A stretch of 64,000 bases of DNA from Ruegeria_C sp041537925 (GCF_041537925.1 NZ_JBGOSH010000011.1:62001-126000), one strand, 5' to 3'; shown: positions 43,377 through 52,308, numbered from the stretch's first letter. Numbers and translations are program-made. Notes: generated by a model not told the origin, from the letters alone.

Positions 43377-44120
43377 ATGACCAAGCACGCAAAGTTGGCG
43401 CCGACGGGCTGCGGCGAATGCCCGATCCGGTATCGCGCCGTGTGCTCCAAATGTGATGCGGATGAGCTGACAGAGCTTGAAACCATTAAATATTACCGCA
43501 GCTACGAGGCCGGTCAGACGATCTTGTGGGCGGGCGACCAGATGGGATTCGTCGGTTCGGTGGTTTCGGGCGTGGCGACTCTGACCCAGACGATGGAGGA
43601 TGGCCGGACCCAGATGGTCGGGCTGTTGCTGCCATCGGATTTCGTCGGGCGGCCAGGCCGTGATTCGGCGGCCTACAATGTTGTCGCGACCAGCGACGTG
43701 GTTATGTGCTGTTTCCGCAAGTCCCCGTTCGAGGACATGATGGCCAGAACGCCGCATATCGCGCATCGGCTGTTGCAGATGACGCTGGATGAACTGGACG
43801 CGGCGCGGGAGTGGATGCTGGTGCTGGGTCGCAAGACCGCGCGCGAAAAGATTGCCAGCCTGCTGTCGATCATCGCCCGCCGCGACGCGTCGCTGAGCCT
43901 GGGTGTGGCTGCCGGAAGGGTCGTGTTCGACCTGCCGCTGACCCGCGAGGCGATGGCGGATTATCTGGGCTTGACGCTTGAGACTGTGAGCCGCCAGATC
44001 TCGGCGCTGCGCAAAGACGGGGTAATCGTTCTGGACGGCAAGCGCCATGTGACCGTGCCGGATATGGACCGGCTGATGGACGAAGCCGGTGACGACAATG
44101 ATGGCGGGATGCTGATCTGA
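43377..44120 (+). CDS. fnrL: FnrL, oxygen-sensing Crp/Fnr regulator
   Basis: A 247-residue FNR-type regulator. GCGECPIRYRAVCSKC near the N terminus gives the cysteines that carry the oxygen-labile 4Fe-4S cluster, with a further Cys at the usual central position. A cNMP-fold sensor domain follows, then the helix-turn-helix LTREAMADYLGLTLETVSRQIS, whose ETVSRQ matches the FNR DNA-recognition helix for TTGAT half-sites. In R. sphaeroides FnrL activates hem and cco genes under low oxygen. The ATG at 43377 is chosen because the 21 residues before it in the open frame are unlike the family and would cover the FNR box. Confidence 0.94.
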   Translation: MTKHAKLAPTGCGECPIRYRAVCSKCDADELTELETIKYYRSYEAGQTILWAGDQMGFVGSVVSGVATLTQTMEDGRTQMVGLLLPSDFVGRPGRDSAAYNVVATSDVVMCCFRKSPFEDMMARTPHIAHRLLQMTLDELDAAREWMLVLGRKTAREKIASLLSIIARRDASLSLGVAAGRVVFDLPLTREAMADYLGLTLETVSRQISALRKDGVIVLDGKRHVTVPDMDRLMDEAGDDNDGGMLI

Positions 44121-44217
44121 CCCTTGGGTCAAGACGCTGGGCACTTCCTTTCAGGCGTGACCGCCCACGGTTTCCGTGTTCTATTAAGACCTTGGAAACA
44201 CTTCTCGGGAGCTTGGA

Positions 44218-44472
44218 ATGGAATTCAGTGGCCTTTTGGCAATGCTGTTGATCGGCGCGATCGCGGGTTGGCTGTCAGGGAAAATCATGGAAGGGCGCGG
44301 ATTCGGCCTGATCGGCAACATCATCGTTGGCGTCGTCGGGGCCTTTCTTGCCGGAACGATTTTTCCGGCCCTTGGTTTTACTTTGGGCGGGGGGCTGTTC
44401 TCGTCGATTTTCTTTGCGACCGTGGGGGCGGTGATCCTGTTGTTCCTGATTGGTCTGATCAGACGCGGCTGA
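44218..44472 (+). CDS. GlsB/YeaQ/YmgE family membrane protein
   Basis: An 84-residue protein with three hydrophobic segments: LLAMLLIGAIAGWLSG, GLIGNIIVGVVGAFLAG and a C-terminal FATVGAVILLFLIGL ending in Arg-Arg-Gly. It fits the family once called transglycosylase-associated, now seen as small stress-linked inner-membrane proteins; the function is not defined. It lies 97 bases after fnrL and may have its own promoter. Confidence 0.88.
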   Translation: MEFSGLLAMLLIGAIAGWLSGKIMEGRGFGLIGNIIVGVVGAFLAGTIFPALGFTLGGGLFSSIFFATVGAVILLFLIGLIRRG

Positions 44473-44523
44473 CAGGTGGCAAGCCGCCTTGATGGGCGGC
44501 TGAGCTCTGTAGTCACGCCGCGA

Positions 44524-45363
44524 TTAATGGGCCAGAAAGATCGGAACCTTCGCAACCTCAAGCATGTTGCGGGTGGCGCCGCCCAGAATGGCCTCACGGA
44601 ATCGCGAATGCCCATAGGCCCCCATCACGATCATGTCGGCATTTTTGTCCAGCGCGTGCCGGTTCAGAATATCGGACACCCGCGTCATGGATTTGTTCAG
44701 CACGTCGATCTCGCATCTGACCCCGTGGCGGGCCAGCATTTGCGATAGCAGCCCGCCCGGATCGGACCGGTCCGGGCCATGGGTCGGCGGCGCGATCGCT
44801 ACGATCCGCGCAAGGTCGGCCGCTTTCAGAAATGGCAGCGCCATGCGGATGGCGCGCATCGCCTCGACGCTTTCGTTCCAACCGATCAAAACCCGCTTGG
44901 GCATCGCGGGTGAGGCATTGTCATCGGGCAGAACGATCACCGGGGCGTGGCCCTCGAACATGGCGGCCTCGACAATCGGCTCGGCCTCGGTCCCATGGTC
45001 TGGACCATAAGGACGTGGAAGCACGACCAGATCGGCAAACCGCGCGCGATGGGCCACGTGGCGCCCGATATCGGCCATTTGCGCGACGCCTTCCTGCGTT
45101 GACCAGCGAATCCCAGAAGGTGCCAGGACTGTCTCGGCCTGTTCCCGGATTTCGGCGGCCTCGGCAGTGGCGCGGGTCAGTGTTTCCTGCAGGATCAACG
45201 CATTCGCCCCGGCATAGTAATACCCGGTCTGGGTGCGGTCGACGCCCAGGCAAAGCACTTCGACATGGGCGTCCAGTTCCTGGGCAAGCGTGGTGAGATG
45301 AGACAGAACACCGCGCGCTTGCCCGGTATCAGTCAATACGGTCAAAAGGGATTTGTAGGACAT
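44524..45363 (-). CDS. Universal stress protein, two-domain type
   Basis: A 279-residue protein with two Usp domains. The second (about residues 150-279) has LIGWNESVEAMRAI and the ATP-binding block MGAYGHSRFREAILGGATR; the first is less conserved and contains the Tyr/Ala-rich helix QTGYYYAGANALIL. It probably binds ATP. Usp genes near fnr and cbb3 oxidase genes are common in alphaproteobacteria, and an FNR box lies in the divergent region with ccoN, so low-oxygen control is likely. Confidence 0.88.
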   Translation of the reverse strand: MSYKSLLTVLTDTGQARGVLSHLTTLAQELDAHVEVLCLGVDRTQTGYYYAGANALILQETLTRATAEAAEIREQAETVLAPSGIRWSTQEGVAQMADIGRHVAHRARFADLVVLPRPYGPDHGTEAEPIVEAAMFEGHAPVIVLPDDNASPAMPKRVLIGWNESVEAMRAIRMALPFLKAADLARIVAIAPPTHGPDRSDPGGLLSQMLARHGVRCEIDVLNKSMTRVSDILNRHALDKNADMIVMGAYGHSRFREAILGGATRNMLEVAKVPIFLAH

Positions 45364-45452
45364 GTGCTCCTCTTAGTGACACTTGGTCACTGGCAATACT
45401 GCAGATTGCGTTTCGATGAGGATATGACTGCCACGGATTTCAGGTTATCGTC

Positions 45453-45466
45453 TTGACACAGATCAA
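45453..45466. promoter_or_regulatory. FNR-type box before ccoN
   Basis: TTGACACAGATCAA fits the FNR consensus with one mismatch. It lies 92 bases upstream of the ccoN start and 90 bases upstream of the divergent universal stress gene, so it can serve either operon. Confidence 0.8.
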
Positions 45467-45558
45467 GGAAACGAACCTGTGCGAGATGCATTTAGGCGCC
45501 CAGACAGAAAGACCCGGCGCCTATTGGATTCGCAGCGGGTTTAATAAAGGGACGCGAA

Positions 45559-47166
45559 ATGCTGAATTATATCAAGCTCATGATGCTTGGTCTGGTTGCC
45601 TTGTTTTCGATGATGGCAATCAACTACGCACGCGATGAGGCATACATGGTTCATGCCATCATCGTTTTGCTGGTGTCCGGCGGAATGTTCTTGTGGATAT
45701 TGCGCAGGACCGATGAGCCAGACACTCCGATTGACTATTCCGGCGAGTACATGGACGGTGTCATCCGCTATGGCGTGATAGCTACCGCCTTTTGGGGCGT
45801 CGTTGGCTTTCTGGCCGGTGTGTTCATTGCGTTTCAGCTGGCCTTTCCGTCGCTCAATTTCGAATGGGCGCAGGGATATGCCAATTTCGGACGGCTGCGC
45901 CCGCTGCACACATCGGCAGTGATTTTCGCCTTTGGCGGCAACGCGCTGATCGCGACGTCCTTTTACGTGGTACAGCGTACCTCGGCGGCGCGGCTTTGGG
46001 GCGGCAATCTGGCGTGGTTCGTGTTCTGGGGCTATCAGCTGTTCATCGTTCTGGCCGCGACCGGCTATGTGCTGGGCGGCACCCAATCCAAAGAATATGC
46101 AGAGCCGGAATGGTATGTCGATCTCTGGCTGACCGTGGTCTGGGTAGCCTATCTGGCAGTATATCTCGGTACCATCATCAAACGGAAAGAGCCGCATATA
46201 TATGTGGCCAACTGGTTCTATCTGGCCTTCATCGTGACCGTCGCAATGTTGCATCTGGTCAATAACATGACTGTCCCGGTCAGCATCTGGGGGTCGAAAT
46301 CGGTGATCCTGTGGTCGGGTGTGCAGGACGCGATGGTGCAATGGTGGTACGGCCATAACGCCGTGGGCTTTTTCCTGACCGCTGGTTTCCTAGGCATGAT
46401 GTATTACTTCATTCCGAAACAGGCCGGGCGCCCGGTCTATTCCTACAAGCTGTCGATCATTCACTTCTGGGCGCTGATATTCCTGTATATCTGGGCCGGA
46501 CCGCACCACCTGCATTACACCGCCTTGCCGGACTGGGCCTCGACCCTGGGCATGGTGTTCTCGATCGTCTTGTGGATGCCCAGCTGGGGTGGCATGATCA
46601 ACGGTCTGATGACGCTGAGCGGTGCCTGGGACAAGCTGCGTACCGATCCGGTGATCCGGATGATGGTGATTTCGCTGGGCTTTTACGGCATGTCGACCTT
46701 TGAAGGACCAATGATGTCGATCCGCGCGGTCAACAGCCTCAGCCACTACACCGACTGGACCATCGGCCACGTGCATTCCGGCGCGTTGGGTTGGAACGGA
46801 ATGATCACATTCGGCGCGCTTTATTATCTGGTGCCAGTGCTGTGGAAGCGCGAGCGTCTTTATTCGCTCAGCCTTGTCAGCTGGCATTTCTGGCTCGCGA
46901 CAATCGGGATCATCCTTTACGCCGCCTCGATGTGGGTGACCGGTATCATGGAGGGCCTGATGTGGCGCGAAGTGGATGCCAACGGTTTCCTGGTGAACTC
47001 TTTCGCCGACACCGTGGCCGCCAAGTTCCCGATGTATGTGGTGCGTGCGCTGGGCGGGGTCCTGTTCCTGAGCGGTGCGATCATCATGTGCTATAACCTG
47101 TGGATGACCGTCCGTCGGGCACCGGCCAAAGAGGCCAACCTGACCGTCGCGGTCCCGGCTGAATAA
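45559..47166 (+). CDS. ccoN: Cytochrome cbb3 oxidase subunit I
   Basis: A 535-residue haem-copper oxidase core subunit with about 12 membrane helices. The His ligands appear in RPLHTSAVIF (low-spin haem), WWYGHNAVGFF (Cu-B helix), GPHHLHYTALPDW (the two Cu-B histidines) and IGHVHSGALGWNG (haem ligands), with the tyrosine of the cbb3 type cross-linked from the later helix. It reduces oxygen to water with very high affinity. The ATG at 45559 has AAAGGGA upstream. It is first in the ccoNOQP operon under an FNR-type box. Confidence 0.97.
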   Translation: MLNYIKLMMLGLVALFSMMAINYARDEAYMVHAIIVLLVSGGMFLWILRRTDEPDTPIDYSGEYMDGVIRYGVIATAFWGVVGFLAGVFIAFQLAFPSLNFEWAQGYANFGRLRPLHTSAVIFAFGGNALIATSFYVVQRTSAARLWGGNLAWFVFWGYQLFIVLAATGYVLGGTQSKEYAEPEWYVDLWLTVVWVAYLAVYLGTIIKRKEPHIYVANWFYLAFIVTVAMLHLVNNMTVPVSIWGSKSVILWSGVQDAMVQWWYGHNAVGFFLTAGFLGMMYYFIPKQAGRPVYSYKLSIIHFWALIFLYIWAGPHHLHYTALPDWASTLGMVFSIVLWMPSWGGMINGLMTLSGAWDKLRTDPVIRMMVISLGFYGMSTFEGPMMSIRAVNSLSHYTDWTIGHVHSGALGWNGMITFGALYYLVPVLWKRERLYSLSLVSWHFWLATIGIILYAASMWVTGIMEGLMWREVDANGFLVNSFADTVAAKFPMYVVRALGGVLFLSGAIIMCYNLWMTVRRAPAKEANLTVAVPAE

Positions 47167-47180
47167 GGAGGGCCGGAGCA

Positions 47181-47909
47181 ATGGCAATTCTCGACAAACA
47201 CAAGATCATCGAGACCAACGCGACCCTCCTGCTGGTGCTGAGCTTTCTGGTGGTGTCCATCGGCGGTATCGTGCAGATCGTCCCGTTGTTCTATCTGGAA
47301 AACACCATCGAGAAGGTCGAGGGCATGCGTCCCTATACCCCTCTCGAACTGGCCGGGCGCGACATCTACGTCCGCGAGGGCTGCTATGTGTGTCACAGCC
47401 AGATGATCCGCCCCATGCGGGACGAGGTCGAACGCTATGGCCACTACTCGCTGGCGGCGGAATCGATGTATGACCATCCATTCCAATGGGGCTCCAAGCG
47501 GACTGGGCCGGACCTGGCCCGTGTCGGCGGGCGCTATTCGGACGACTGGCATGTGGACCACCTGCGCAATCCCGAAGCGGTGGTGCCGGAATCGGTGATG
47601 CCTAAATACGCCTTCCTGGAAAACCGGATGATTGACGGCAAATACATCGAGGACGTGATGACTGCGAATGCGATGACCGGCGTGCCCTATAGCGACGAGA
47701 TGCTGGAGGCCGCGCAGGCAGACTTCCGGGCGCAAGCCGATCCCGACAGCGACTATGACGGGCTGCTCGAACGCTATGGTGACAAGGTCAATGTGCGCAA
47801 TTTCGACGGTCAGCCGGGAATCTCGGAAACCGACGCGCTGGTGGCTTATCTGCAGATGCTGGGCACGCTGGTCGATTTCTCGACCTTCACGCCTGATGCG
47901 AACCGCTGA
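47181..47909 (+). CDS. ccoO: Cytochrome cbb3 oxidase subunit II (CcoO)
   Basis: A 242-residue monohaem membrane cytochrome c. A single N-terminal helix (LLLVLSFLVVSIGGIVQIVPLF) anchors it; GCYVCHSQMIRPMRDE has the haem motif, and KTGPDLARVGGRYSDDWH-like block KRTGPDLARVGGRY follows. The axial Met is probably in PESVMPKYAF. It passes electrons from CcoP to CcoN. The gene follows ccoN by 14 bases with GGAGGG in the gap. Confidence 0.97.
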   Translation: MAILDKHKIIETNATLLLVLSFLVVSIGGIVQIVPLFYLENTIEKVEGMRPYTPLELAGRDIYVREGCYVCHSQMIRPMRDEVERYGHYSLAAESMYDHPFQWGSKRTGPDLARVGGRYSDDWHVDHLRNPEAVVPESVMPKYAFLENRMIDGKYIEDVMTANAMTGVPYSDEMLEAAQADFRAQADPDSDYDGLLERYGDKVNVRNFDGQPGISETDALVAYLQMLGTLVDFSTFTPDANR

Positions 47910-47919
47910 GGAGGGAGAG

Positions 47920-48147
47920 ATGGAAGAATACACCCTGCTCAGGCAGTTCGCCGATAGCTGGATGCTGCTACTTCTCTTTGTGGTGTTTGTCGGAATCGTG
48001 ATTTGGGCCTTCCGCCCGGGCAGTTCCAAGACCCACGAGGACACCGCGAACATCCCGTTCCGACATGTCGATTCGCCCAATGACGGCGATACCGGACCAA
48101 ATGCGCGCACATCCAAAGCCGCCACAGACGAGGAGGCGAGAACATGA
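47920..48147 (+). CDS. ccoQ: Cytochrome cbb3 oxidase subunit CcoQ
   Basis: A 75-residue protein with one membrane helix (SWMLLLLFVVFVGIVIWAF) followed by a charged cytoplasmic tail, the normal CcoQ form. It stabilises the oxidase complex. GAGGGAGAG lies just before the ATG at 47920. It overlaps ccoP by four bases. Confidence 0.92.
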   Translation: MEEYTLLRQFADSWMLLLLFVVFVGIVIWAFRPGSSKTHEDTANIPFRHVDSPNDGDTGPNARTSKAATDEEART

Positions 48148-49031
48148 GCCAGCACGAGGAACAGAACAAGGCGGCCAATCACCAGCCGGGCGATCCCAAC
48201 ACCACCGGCCATACATGGGACGGGATCGAAGAGTTCGACAACCCGATGCCACGCTGGTGGCTCTGGACCTTTTATGCCACCATCCTCTGGGCGCTGATCT
48301 ATACTATCGCCTATCCGGCCTGGCCTCTGGTCAGTTCGGCGACCGCAGGTGTGCTGGGCTGGTCGACCCGCGCCGATGTCGCCTCGGAGATCGTATCGGT
48401 TGAGGAAGCCAATGCCGAGATCAACGGTCGGCTGGCTGCCATCAAGATGGAAGACATCGCCGAAGATGCCGATCTGCACAACTATGCGGTATCCGCTGGT
48501 GGCGCGGTGTTCCGGACCTGGTGCGCGCAGTGCCACGGGTCAGGCGCGGCAGGCGCGGTGGGCTATCCGAACCTGCTGGATGACGCCTGGCTCTGGGGTG
48601 GGGATATCGAGAATATCCACCTGACCATCAGCCACGGCATCCGCAATGAGGATGACCCCGATGCCCGCTACTCCGAGATGCCTGCCTTTGGCCGTGACGA
48701 GCTGCTGACCGGTGACGAGGTCGATCAGGTGGTGAATTATGTGATGTCGCTCTCAGGCACGCCGCATGACGCCGCTCAGGTCGAGGACGGATCGGTGGTC
48801 TTCGCCGACAATTGCGCTGCCTGCCATATGGAGGACGCCACCGGCGATCCTGAACAGGGCGCGCCGAACTTGGCGGATGCGCTCTGGCTCTATGGTGGGG
48901 ACTACGACACCCTGATGGAAACTGTCACCAACAGCCGTTTTGGCGTCATGCCAGCGTGGCAAAACCGCCTGACCGAGGCGCAAATTCGCGCGGTTTCCGC
49001 CTATGTCCACCAACTGGGCGGCGGCGAATAA
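48144..49031 (+). CDS. ccoP: Cytochrome cbb3 oxidase subunit III (CcoP)
   Basis: A 295-residue dihaem cytochrome c. The N-terminal helix has PRWWLWTFYATILWALIYTI, the CcoP signature; the two haem sites are CAQCHGSGAAG and CAACHMEDATG, each in a cytochrome c domain, with axial Met candidates in YSEMPAFG and GVMPAWQ. It receives electrons from soluble or anchored cytochromes such as CycM. Translation is coupled to ccoQ by ATGA. Confidence 0.97.
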   Translation: MSQHEEQNKAANHQPGDPNTTGHTWDGIEEFDNPMPRWWLWTFYATILWALIYTIAYPAWPLVSSATAGVLGWSTRADVASEIVSVEEANAEINGRLAAIKMEDIAEDADLHNYAVSAGGAVFRTWCAQCHGSGAAGAVGYPNLLDDAWLWGGDIENIHLTISHGIRNEDDPDARYSEMPAFGRDELLTGDEVDQVVNYVMSLSGTPHDAAQVEDGSVVFADNCAACHMEDATGDPEQGAPNLADALWLYGGDYDTLMETVTNSRFGVMPAWQNRLTEAQIRAVSAYVHQLGGGE

Positions 49032-49038
49032 ACAGAAT

Positions 49039-49066
49039 ACCTTCGGGCGGTGATACGCCCGAAGGT
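49039..49066 (+). terminator. Hairpin after ccoP
   Basis: ACCTTCGGGCG at 49039-49049 and CGCCCGAAGGT at 49056-49066 form a perfect 11-bp stem with a 6-base loop, seven bases after the ccoP stop. No T-run follows, so it may act with Rho or protect the 3' end. Confidence 0.6.
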
Positions 49067-49176
49067 CCGGTGTCGGCTGCTCGATCTGTTCGCGCGTTTC
49101 CTGAGCAGCCGACGCCGACTTTTGCGAAAATAGGCGCAAGACGGGCGGCGGTCCAGTCAGCGATTGGCGCGCGCCT

Positions 49177-49338
49177 TCACAGATCGTTCAGATCGATATC
49201 GCGCCGCTTCTGCATCCACCAATGACCCTCAGGCAACCAGCGCCGCCGTTTTTTGGCCTTGGGGCCGGGCACATCCCGAATATGCGGGGCGTTTATGCGG
49301 GTGGCGGTCATGAACGACCGGGCAAAAACTGTTAGCAT
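49177..49338 (-). CDS. Small basic protein, 53 residues, unknown
   Basis: A 53-residue protein starting MLTVFARSFMTATRIN, with a basic centre (GPKAKKRRRWLPEGHWWMQKRR) that I quote here in two parts as GPKAKKRRRW and LPEGHWWMQKRR, and an acidic end. AGGAGA lies 7 bases before the ATG at 49338, which supports translation. I do not recognise the family. It is divergent from the LysR gene and lies on the opposite strand within the cco cluster, so the regulator may control it. Confidence 0.6.
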   Translation of the reverse strand: MLTVFARSFMTATRINAPHIRDVPGPKAKKRRRWLPEGHWWMQKRRDIDLNDL

Positions 49339-49438
49339 GGTCTGTCTCCTGTAGAGCGTACTGACTGGATTCAAGATTGCGGTTTGGCGCGAAAAATGCG
49401 ACTCAATTACCATTCGTATCTGTAAGCAGAGATTACAT

Positions 49439-50314
49439 ATGAATTGGAAAGAGATTCCGCCGCTAGCGTCATTGAGAGCCTTTTCTGCCTTCGCTGAAAG
49501 GCGAAATGTCACTCAGGCAGGTGAAGCGCTGAATGTAAGCCACGCGGCCATAAGTCAGCAATTGCGGGCGTTGGAAAGCCATCTTGGCGTTGCTCTTCTG
49601 GATCGCAGCGGAAAATCACTGGCCCTGACGCCCGATGGCGAGCATTTGGCGCGTGCCCTGCAGCTTGGGTTCGGGGCTATCGGCACCGCCATCGCGGATG
49701 TGACCAAATCCGGTACGGATCGCCCTGTTCATGTCTCGCTCACATCGACCTTCGCGGCGTCTTGGTTAATGCCCCGGCTGCCTGCCTTTCGCCTCGATCA
49801 CCCAGAGGTCAGCTTGATTCTGGAACCCTCGCCCGACGTGGTCGACCTGCGCCCCGGTGGCGTTGACGTAGCGATCCGATACGGGGCGGGTGGATGGACC
49901 GGGGTACAGGCGCAGATGCTGCTGCAATCCCCGATCGTTCTCGTCGCCGCGCCAGGGCTATTGGGGGGCAAGAGTGATTGGACACCTACGGAACTGGCGC
50001 ATCTGCCTTGGCTGGAAGAAATCGGTACAACCGAGGCTTCGACATGGCTGGCCGGGCGCGGGGCCGCGCTGGACCCGGCGGCGGGGCGCATCACCTTGCC
50101 GGGAAACCTGATGCTGGACGGTGTGCGCGCCGGGCAGGGTGTCACCATCACAGTGCGGCATTTCGTCAGGCAGGACATCCTGTCGGGTCGCCTCGTCGAA
50201 CTTTATGTCGAACCCGATACCCGTGGATATTACATCGTCTCAGGGCAGGCACCGCTGCGCCCGACCGTCAAGACCTTCGTTGCGTGGCTGAAGCGGCAGG
50301 CGGGCGAGATGTGA
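49439..50314 (+). CDS. LysR-family regulator, GcvA-like
   Basis: A 291-residue LysR-type transcription factor. The winged helix at residues 8-65 has LRAFSAFAERRNVTQAGEAL and SHAAISQQLRALESHLG; the C-terminal co-inducer-binding domain has VSLTSTFAASWLMPRLPAF and DVAIRYGAGGW, as in the GcvA/AmpR branch. The ligand is unknown. It lies divergently from the 53-residue gene, with a 100-base gap suited to its operator, and interrupts ccoNOQP and ccoGHIS. Confidence 0.9.
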   Translation: MNWKEIPPLASLRAFSAFAERRNVTQAGEALNVSHAAISQQLRALESHLGVALLDRSGKSLALTPDGEHLARALQLGFGAIGTAIADVTKSGTDRPVHVSLTSTFAASWLMPRLPAFRLDHPEVSLILEPSPDVVDLRPGGVDVAIRYGAGGWTGVQAQMLLQSPIVLVAAPGLLGGKSDWTPTELAHLPWLEEIGTTEASTWLAGRGAALDPAAGRITLPGNLMLDGVRAGQGVTITVRHFVRQDILSGRLVELYVEPDTRGYYIVSGQAPLRPTVKTFVAWLKRQAGEM

Positions 50315-50340
50315 CAAAAGATGATTATACGATGCGCGTT

Positions 50341-50354
50341 TTGACCCATATCAA
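50341..50354 (+). promoter_or_regulatory. FNR-type box before ccoG
   Basis: TTGACCCATATCAA matches the FNR consensus with one mismatch and lies 65 bases upstream of the ccoG start. It would put ccoGHIS under FnrL separately from ccoNOQP. Confidence 0.8.
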
Positions 50355-50419
50355 AGTCTGATCTGTTATGATTTGTGAGAAGGTGCTGAATCCCATCCTC
50401 TCTTGACCGGAGCATTTGC

Positions 50420-51847
50420 GTGAACGACCCCCAGCCCGCCCCCAGCCTTTATGCTGCCAGGGAGCCGATTTTCCCCCGGCGCGTCTCCGGCGCGTTCCGC
50501 AATCTGAAATGGATCATCTTGGCGGTGACTCTGGGAATCTACTACCTGACGCCCTGGATCCGCTGGGATCGGGGCCCTAGCCTGCCGGATCAAGCAGTGC
50601 TGCTGGATATGGCCAACCGTCGGTTTTATTTCTTCTGGATTGAGATCTGGCCGCATGAATTCTACTTCGTCGCGGGCCTGCTGATCATGGCGGGGCTGGG
50701 CCTGTTCCTGTTCACTTCCGCGCTGGGTCGGGTCTGGTGCGGCTATGCCTGCCCGCAGACTGTCTGGACCGACCTTTTTATCCTTGTCGAGCGCTGGATC
50801 GAAGGCGACCGGAACGCGCGGCTGCGGTTGCACCGCCAGAAAAAGATGGATCTGCGTAAGGCCCGGTTGCGGATCACAAAATGGGTGGTCTGGCTGCTAA
50901 TCGGGCTGGCTACCGGCGGGGCCTGGGTGTTCTATTTTGCTGACGCGCCGACCCTGGTACGTGATCTGGTCACCGGACAGGCCCATCCCATCGCCTATAC
51001 GACCATGGCGATCCTGACGGCCACCACCTTCTTTTTCGGTGGTTTCGCTCGTGAGCAGATCTGTATCTATGCCTGCCCCTGGCCCCGTATCCAGGCCGCG
51101 ATGATGGACGAGGATACGCTGGTCGTCGGCTATCGCGACTGGCGCGGAGAGCCGCGTGGCAAGGGCAAGCGGACCGATGATAGCGAGCTGGGCGACTGCA
51201 TCGACTGCATGGCCTGCGTGAACGTCTGCCCGGTTGGCATCGACATTCGTGACGGCCAGCAGATGGAGTGCATCACCTGCGCGCTCTGTATCGATGCCTG
51301 CGACGACATGATGGCCAAGATCGGCAAGCCGCGCGGACTGATCGACTATATGGCGCTGTCGGACGAGGCCAATGAGCGCGCCGGCAAACCACCCCGGAAC
51401 ATCTGGAAACATATCCTGCGGCCACGCACGATCATGTATACAACACTTTGGTCGCTGGTCGGGGTTGGGCTGCTCTTCGCGCTCTTCATCCGTTCGGATA
51501 TCGAACTGACGGTGGCACCGGTGCGCAACCCGACCTTCGTGACTCTGTCCGATGGTTCGATCCGAAACACCTATGACGTGCGGCTGCGCAACAAACATGG
51601 CGAGGACCGTCCGTTCCTGCTCTCCGCCAGCGGTGACCCCGCCATGCGCATCCAACTGGAAGGGCTACCTGATGCATCAGTGATAGTTCCGGCGAACATC
51701 TCCTATCTGCAACGGTTTTATATCGTGACACCCAAGGACGCAGCACCGTCACAGCGGGCCAATACCCCGGTCCGAATCTGGGTTGAGGATCTGACGAATG
51801 GTGAGCGCGCCCACAAGGACACCACCTTCAATGGGCGGGGGAATTGA
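50420..51847 (+). CDS. ccoG: Cytochrome c oxidase accessory protein CcoG
   Basis: A 475-residue membrane protein with two ferredoxin-like 4Fe-4S motifs (CIDCMACVNVCPVGIDIRDG and CITCALCIDACDD) and about five helices, with YACPQTVWTDLF and IYACPWPRIQ near other conserved cysteines. It is the RdxA/FixG family; CcoG reduces copper during Cu-B insertion into cbb3 oxidase. The GTG at 50420 is preceded by CGGAG at good spacing and agrees with the usual N terminus. It leads the ccoGHIS operon. Confidence 0.95.
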   Translation: MNDPQPAPSLYAAREPIFPRRVSGAFRNLKWIILAVTLGIYYLTPWIRWDRGPSLPDQAVLLDMANRRFYFFWIEIWPHEFYFVAGLLIMAGLGLFLFTSALGRVWCGYACPQTVWTDLFILVERWIEGDRNARLRLHRQKKMDLRKARLRITKWVVWLLIGLATGGAWVFYFADAPTLVRDLVTGQAHPIAYTTMAILTATTFFFGGFAREQICIYACPWPRIQAAMMDEDTLVVGYRDWRGEPRGKGKRTDDSELGDCIDCMACVNVCPVGIDIRDGQQMECITCALCIDACDDMMAKIGKPRGLIDYMALSDEANERAGKPPRNIWKHILRPRTIMYTTLWSLVGVGLLFALFIRSDIELTVAPVRNPTFVTLSDGSIRNTYDVRLRNKHGEDRPFLLSASGDPAMRIQLEGLPDASVIVPANISYLQRFYIVTPKDAAPSQRANTPVRIWVEDLTNGERAHKDTTFNGRGN

Positions 51848-51849
51848 GC

Positions 51850-52308
51850 ATGTCGGAACGCAAATTCACGGGCAAACATGCCGCAGCGGTCTTTATTGGA
51901 GCTTTCGCGGTCATCATCGCGGTGAATCTGGTGCTTGCCTTCAGTGCGGTGCGGACTTTTCCGGGGCTCGAGGTCAAAAACTCCTACGTGGCATCGCAAC
52001 AATTCGACGACAAGCGCGATGCACAAGAAGCGCTGGGCTGGACCGTCGCCGCCGAGGCGCAGGGCGGGCTGGTTGTCCTGTCGATCACTGACCGGCATGG
52101 CCATCCGGTGGAAGTATCGGAACTGAACGCGGTACTGGGCCGTGCCACCCATGTCAAAGAAGATATGGCGCCCGAATTCCGTTTTGACGGGTCCGCTTAT
52201 GTTGCGAAAGCCGAATTGGGCAAGGGCAACTGGAATATCCGCATGATGGCCAAATCCGCCGACGGCACCCAATTCAGCCAACGCGTCGTGCTGCGGGTGA
52301 AAGGGTAA
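51850..52308 (+). CDS. ccoH: FixH/CcoH family assembly protein
   Basis: A 152-residue protein with one N-terminal membrane helix (about residues 11-31) and a periplasmic beta-rich domain, the FixH form, with GLEVKNSYVASQQFDDKRDAQEALGW, quoted in parts as GLEVKNSYVASQ and QEALGW, as its typical start. It is needed for late assembly of cbb3 oxidase. The ATG at 51850 follows the ccoG stop by two bases. Confidence 0.93.
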   Translation: MSERKFTGKHAAAVFIGAFAVIIAVNLVLAFSAVRTFPGLEVKNSYVASQQFDDKRDAQEALGWTVAAEAQGGLVVLSITDRHGHPVEVSELNAVLGRATHVKEDMAPEFRFDGSAYVAKAELGKGNWNIRMMAKSADGTQFSQRVVLRVKG

